Shown here piece after piece: positions 62,686 through 64,000 of a DNA stretch of 64,000 nt. Within the stretch, counting starts at the first letter, position 1, and each line of letters begins with the position of its first letter. The stretch spans positions 105,965 through 169,964 of the forward strand of contig NZ_JAFBCZ010000010.1 of NCBI RefSeq assembly GCF_016907925.1, written 5' to 3'. Source of the stretch: Herpetosiphon giganteus (GTDB taxonomy: Bacteria > Chloroflexota > Chloroflexia > Chloroflexales > Herpetosiphonaceae). The translations under genes were made by a program, and so were the position numbers. The notes under the pieces are model-generated. The model was given only the letters and a program-made list of their open reading frames with translations. It searched no databases and was not told the DNA's origin.

Positions 62686-63672
62686 ATGGAAGATTTTTTG
62701 CGCCGAGCAGCGGCGGATTTACATATTGGGGTTGAACAAACCAGCCCAACCACGTGGACATTAACTATTCCTGGCAGCTTGGCTCGGGTTTTTGGCAAAG
62801 AAACAGTCTTGGTCACAACTGATAAACAAGTTGCGGCGCTCGACCCTGATCTACAATTGCTTTCGCCCAATTCATCGTTAACCTTGCGCCTCGCCGAGCA
62901 GTTGCGTTCGCGTGGGCGGCCAACCCACCGCGCGCGCTTGGAATGGTATCCTGATCAGGCTAGCTTGTTGGCCGATGTGCAGCAAGCACAGCTGATTCAA
63001 GGCCCAGCCTTGCAGATTAGCGCCTTGCAACAGCATATCGTGCTGCGGATTACCTTCCGCATTCGCTTTGAACGCGAGGTGATCGAAGAAAAAATGGTAG
63101 CTTGTTGTGTCGATTATGAAACTGGCCAAGTTTGGCCAACGGTTACCGACATCACCAATTTGCGTGAGCAATTAACGCCCTTGCCCACAACCGGCCTAAC
63201 CGAGGAGCACGTGAATGTCGCCTTGCACCATGCTCGGCGCTGGCTCGAACGCTTGCTCTACCCGCAAAAAGCCCTGCACGAAGCCCAACTTGCCCAATTG
63301 CTGGCGGTCGAAAAAGCGCGCATCAACGCCTTCTACGATGCACTAGAGGAAGATTCAGGCTTAGCGTTGGGGGCCAAAGAGGGCGAATCGAACAAACAAT
63401 ACGCCCTCGAAGAAGAACGCAAACGCTTGCTTGATGAGCAAGAATATCGCTACGCGCTTTCGCTGGCCGCCGAAACGGTGAGCGTCGCGACCCTCCACGT
63501 GCCAGTTTTGCACATTGGCAGCAAACAACAAGCCCAATTAATCGCGATCTCGCCCTTATTTGAGCCAATGATTCAATTGCCCCATTGCCAAGCCTGTGGC
63601 CGGCAAGCAAGCTTAGTGCAACACAAAAATCAACTTGTTTGCAATGTTTGCCATCAAGTGCTCGCGCAATAA
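62686..63672 (+). CDS. Hypothetical zinc-ribbon protein
   Basis: 328 residues from the ATG at 62686. The C-terminus has a zinc-ribbon: CQACGRQASLVQHKNQLVCN followed by VCHQ, so CxxC-x15-CxxC. The first half is beta-rich and the centre is helical with a charged segment (YALEEERKRLLDEQEYRYAL). No family recognised. It is divergent from the subtilisin gene. The upstream site is weak. Confidence 0.7.
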   Translation: MEDFLRRAAADLHIGVEQTSPTTWTLTIPGSLARVFGKETVLVTTDKQVAALDPDLQLLSPNSSLTLRLAEQLRSRGRPTHRARLEWYPDQASLLADVQQAQLIQGPALQISALQQHIVLRITFRIRFEREVIEEKMVACCVDYETGQVWPTVTDITNLREQLTPLPTTGLTEEHVNVALHHARRWLERLLYPQKALHEAQLAQLLAVEKARINAFYDALEEDSGLALGAKEGESNKQYALEEERKRLLDEQEYRYALSLAAETVSVATLHVPVLHIGSKQQAQLIAISPLFEPMIQLPHCQACGRQASLVQHKNQLVCNVCHQVLAQ

Positions 63673-64000
63673 TGGTTTTTTTTGAGCCAATTTTAGTTTC
63701 CTCACCCCCAACCTCTTTCAAGGGTCGGTTGTTAAAAAAGCGTGGTGGTTAAATATTCCCTCACCCCCCAGCCCACGAAAACGCGGGCGAGGGGGAACAC
63801 CCGTTTTTACCAAGGATTTTTGCAAGAACCACGGCGTTAAAGCCCCTCGCCCGCGCCACGGGCGAGGGGTTGGGGTGAGGGGATCTTAACTACCTCCCCT
63901 TGAAAGTTTAAGGGCGGACAGGGACGCTCAACCAGGGGATACAGCACGACCTCGGTTTGGTATACTGGATGGTGACGAAACCAAACCCAGAGCAAAACCG
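63673..64000. repeat. Terminal region with REPIN-like elements and no gene
   Basis: GC-rich elements begin CCTCACCCCCAACC (about 63700) and CCCTCACCCCCCAGCCC (about 63759) and end GGGGTTGGGGTGAGGGG (about 63866-63882). A TATACT at 63961 may begin the promoter of a gene beyond the right edge. No frame is visible. Confidence 0.65.

Noticed and set aside
1..64000. Prophage, insertion sequence or secondary-metabolite cluster
   Set aside because: No integrase, transposase, capsid, terminase, NRPS or PKS-type sequence was seen in any of the plausible genes.

Overview
This 64 kb window looks like chromosomal DNA from a filamentous gliding member of the Chloroflexota, most likely Herpetosiphon or a close relative. 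That is an inference from the gene families, the roughly 50% G+C, the secreted proteins with Thr/Pro-rich stretches and C-terminal Tyr-Leu-Pro tails, and the many dispersed short-period repeats. No database search was possible. There is no prophage, CRISPR array, rRNA operon or recognisable transposase gene.

Layout. 1-6.35 kb (minus strand): complex I genes nuoI-J-K-L-M-N, with nuoN cut by the left edge. 6.8-9.5 kb: a CobW-type metal-chaperone GTPase behind a Fur/Zur-like box, two tandem tRNA-Asn genes and an EamA exporter. 9.6-13.4 kb: a secreted Thr/Pro-repeat protein, a WD40-type protein, a Nudix hydrolase and an AT-rich membrane protein. 13.9-18.1 kb: a MerR regulator with a small membrane partner, then proline synthesis (proB, a histidine phosphatase, proA). 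18.2-24.5 kb: a GxxExxY gene, secA, a second Nudix hydrolase, and a TetR/NmrA divergent pair. 24.7-33.3 kb (minus): a long suf iron-sulfur locus in the order sufR, sufC, sufD, a GxxExxY gene, sufS, sufU, a putative VapBC-like pair, sufB, Rieske ferredoxin, sulfurtransferase. 33.5-44.9 kb: secreted or envelope proteins (nuclease, beta-helix, PQQ-type dehydrogenase), three tRNAs (Phe, Val, Leu) and a run of small related membrane proteins. 45-49.4 kb: a three-gene ABC system with a large membrane subunit. 49.5-55.1 kb: PP2C phosphatase, ROK kinase, CitE-like lyase, LepA. 55.3-63.7 kb: VanZ-like protein, a head-to-head pair sharing one palindromic ribosome-binding site, CinA, a 51-residue membrane protein, a RAM-domain protein, a GT-C-like membrane protein, a subtilisin with a cupredoxin domain, and a zinc-ribbon protein.

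The most distinctive signal is in the gaps. Tracts of 7-9 bp short-period repeats (GGATGAA, CACGAAGAG, GCGCAGAG and CAAAAGT types) fill several intergenic islands. The two GxxExxY genes, whose products look like PD-(D/E)XK nucleases, are each bracketed by inverted copies of such tracts: a 20 bp perfect inverted repeat around the first, and a 14 bp perfect core around the second, which sits inside the suf locus. The same ends recur without the gene elsewhere in the window. I propose, as a hypothesis, that these are cassettes of a repeat-associated element. A second family, GC-rich REPIN-like palindromes, lies in other gaps.

Regulation visible in the sequence includes a near-consensus promoter for sufR (17 bp spacer, overlapped by a dyad resembling Fur or SufR operators), a MerR-type 20 bp spacer promoter, a TetR-type palindrome, and a triple 8-mer array over the promoter of a secreted protein.
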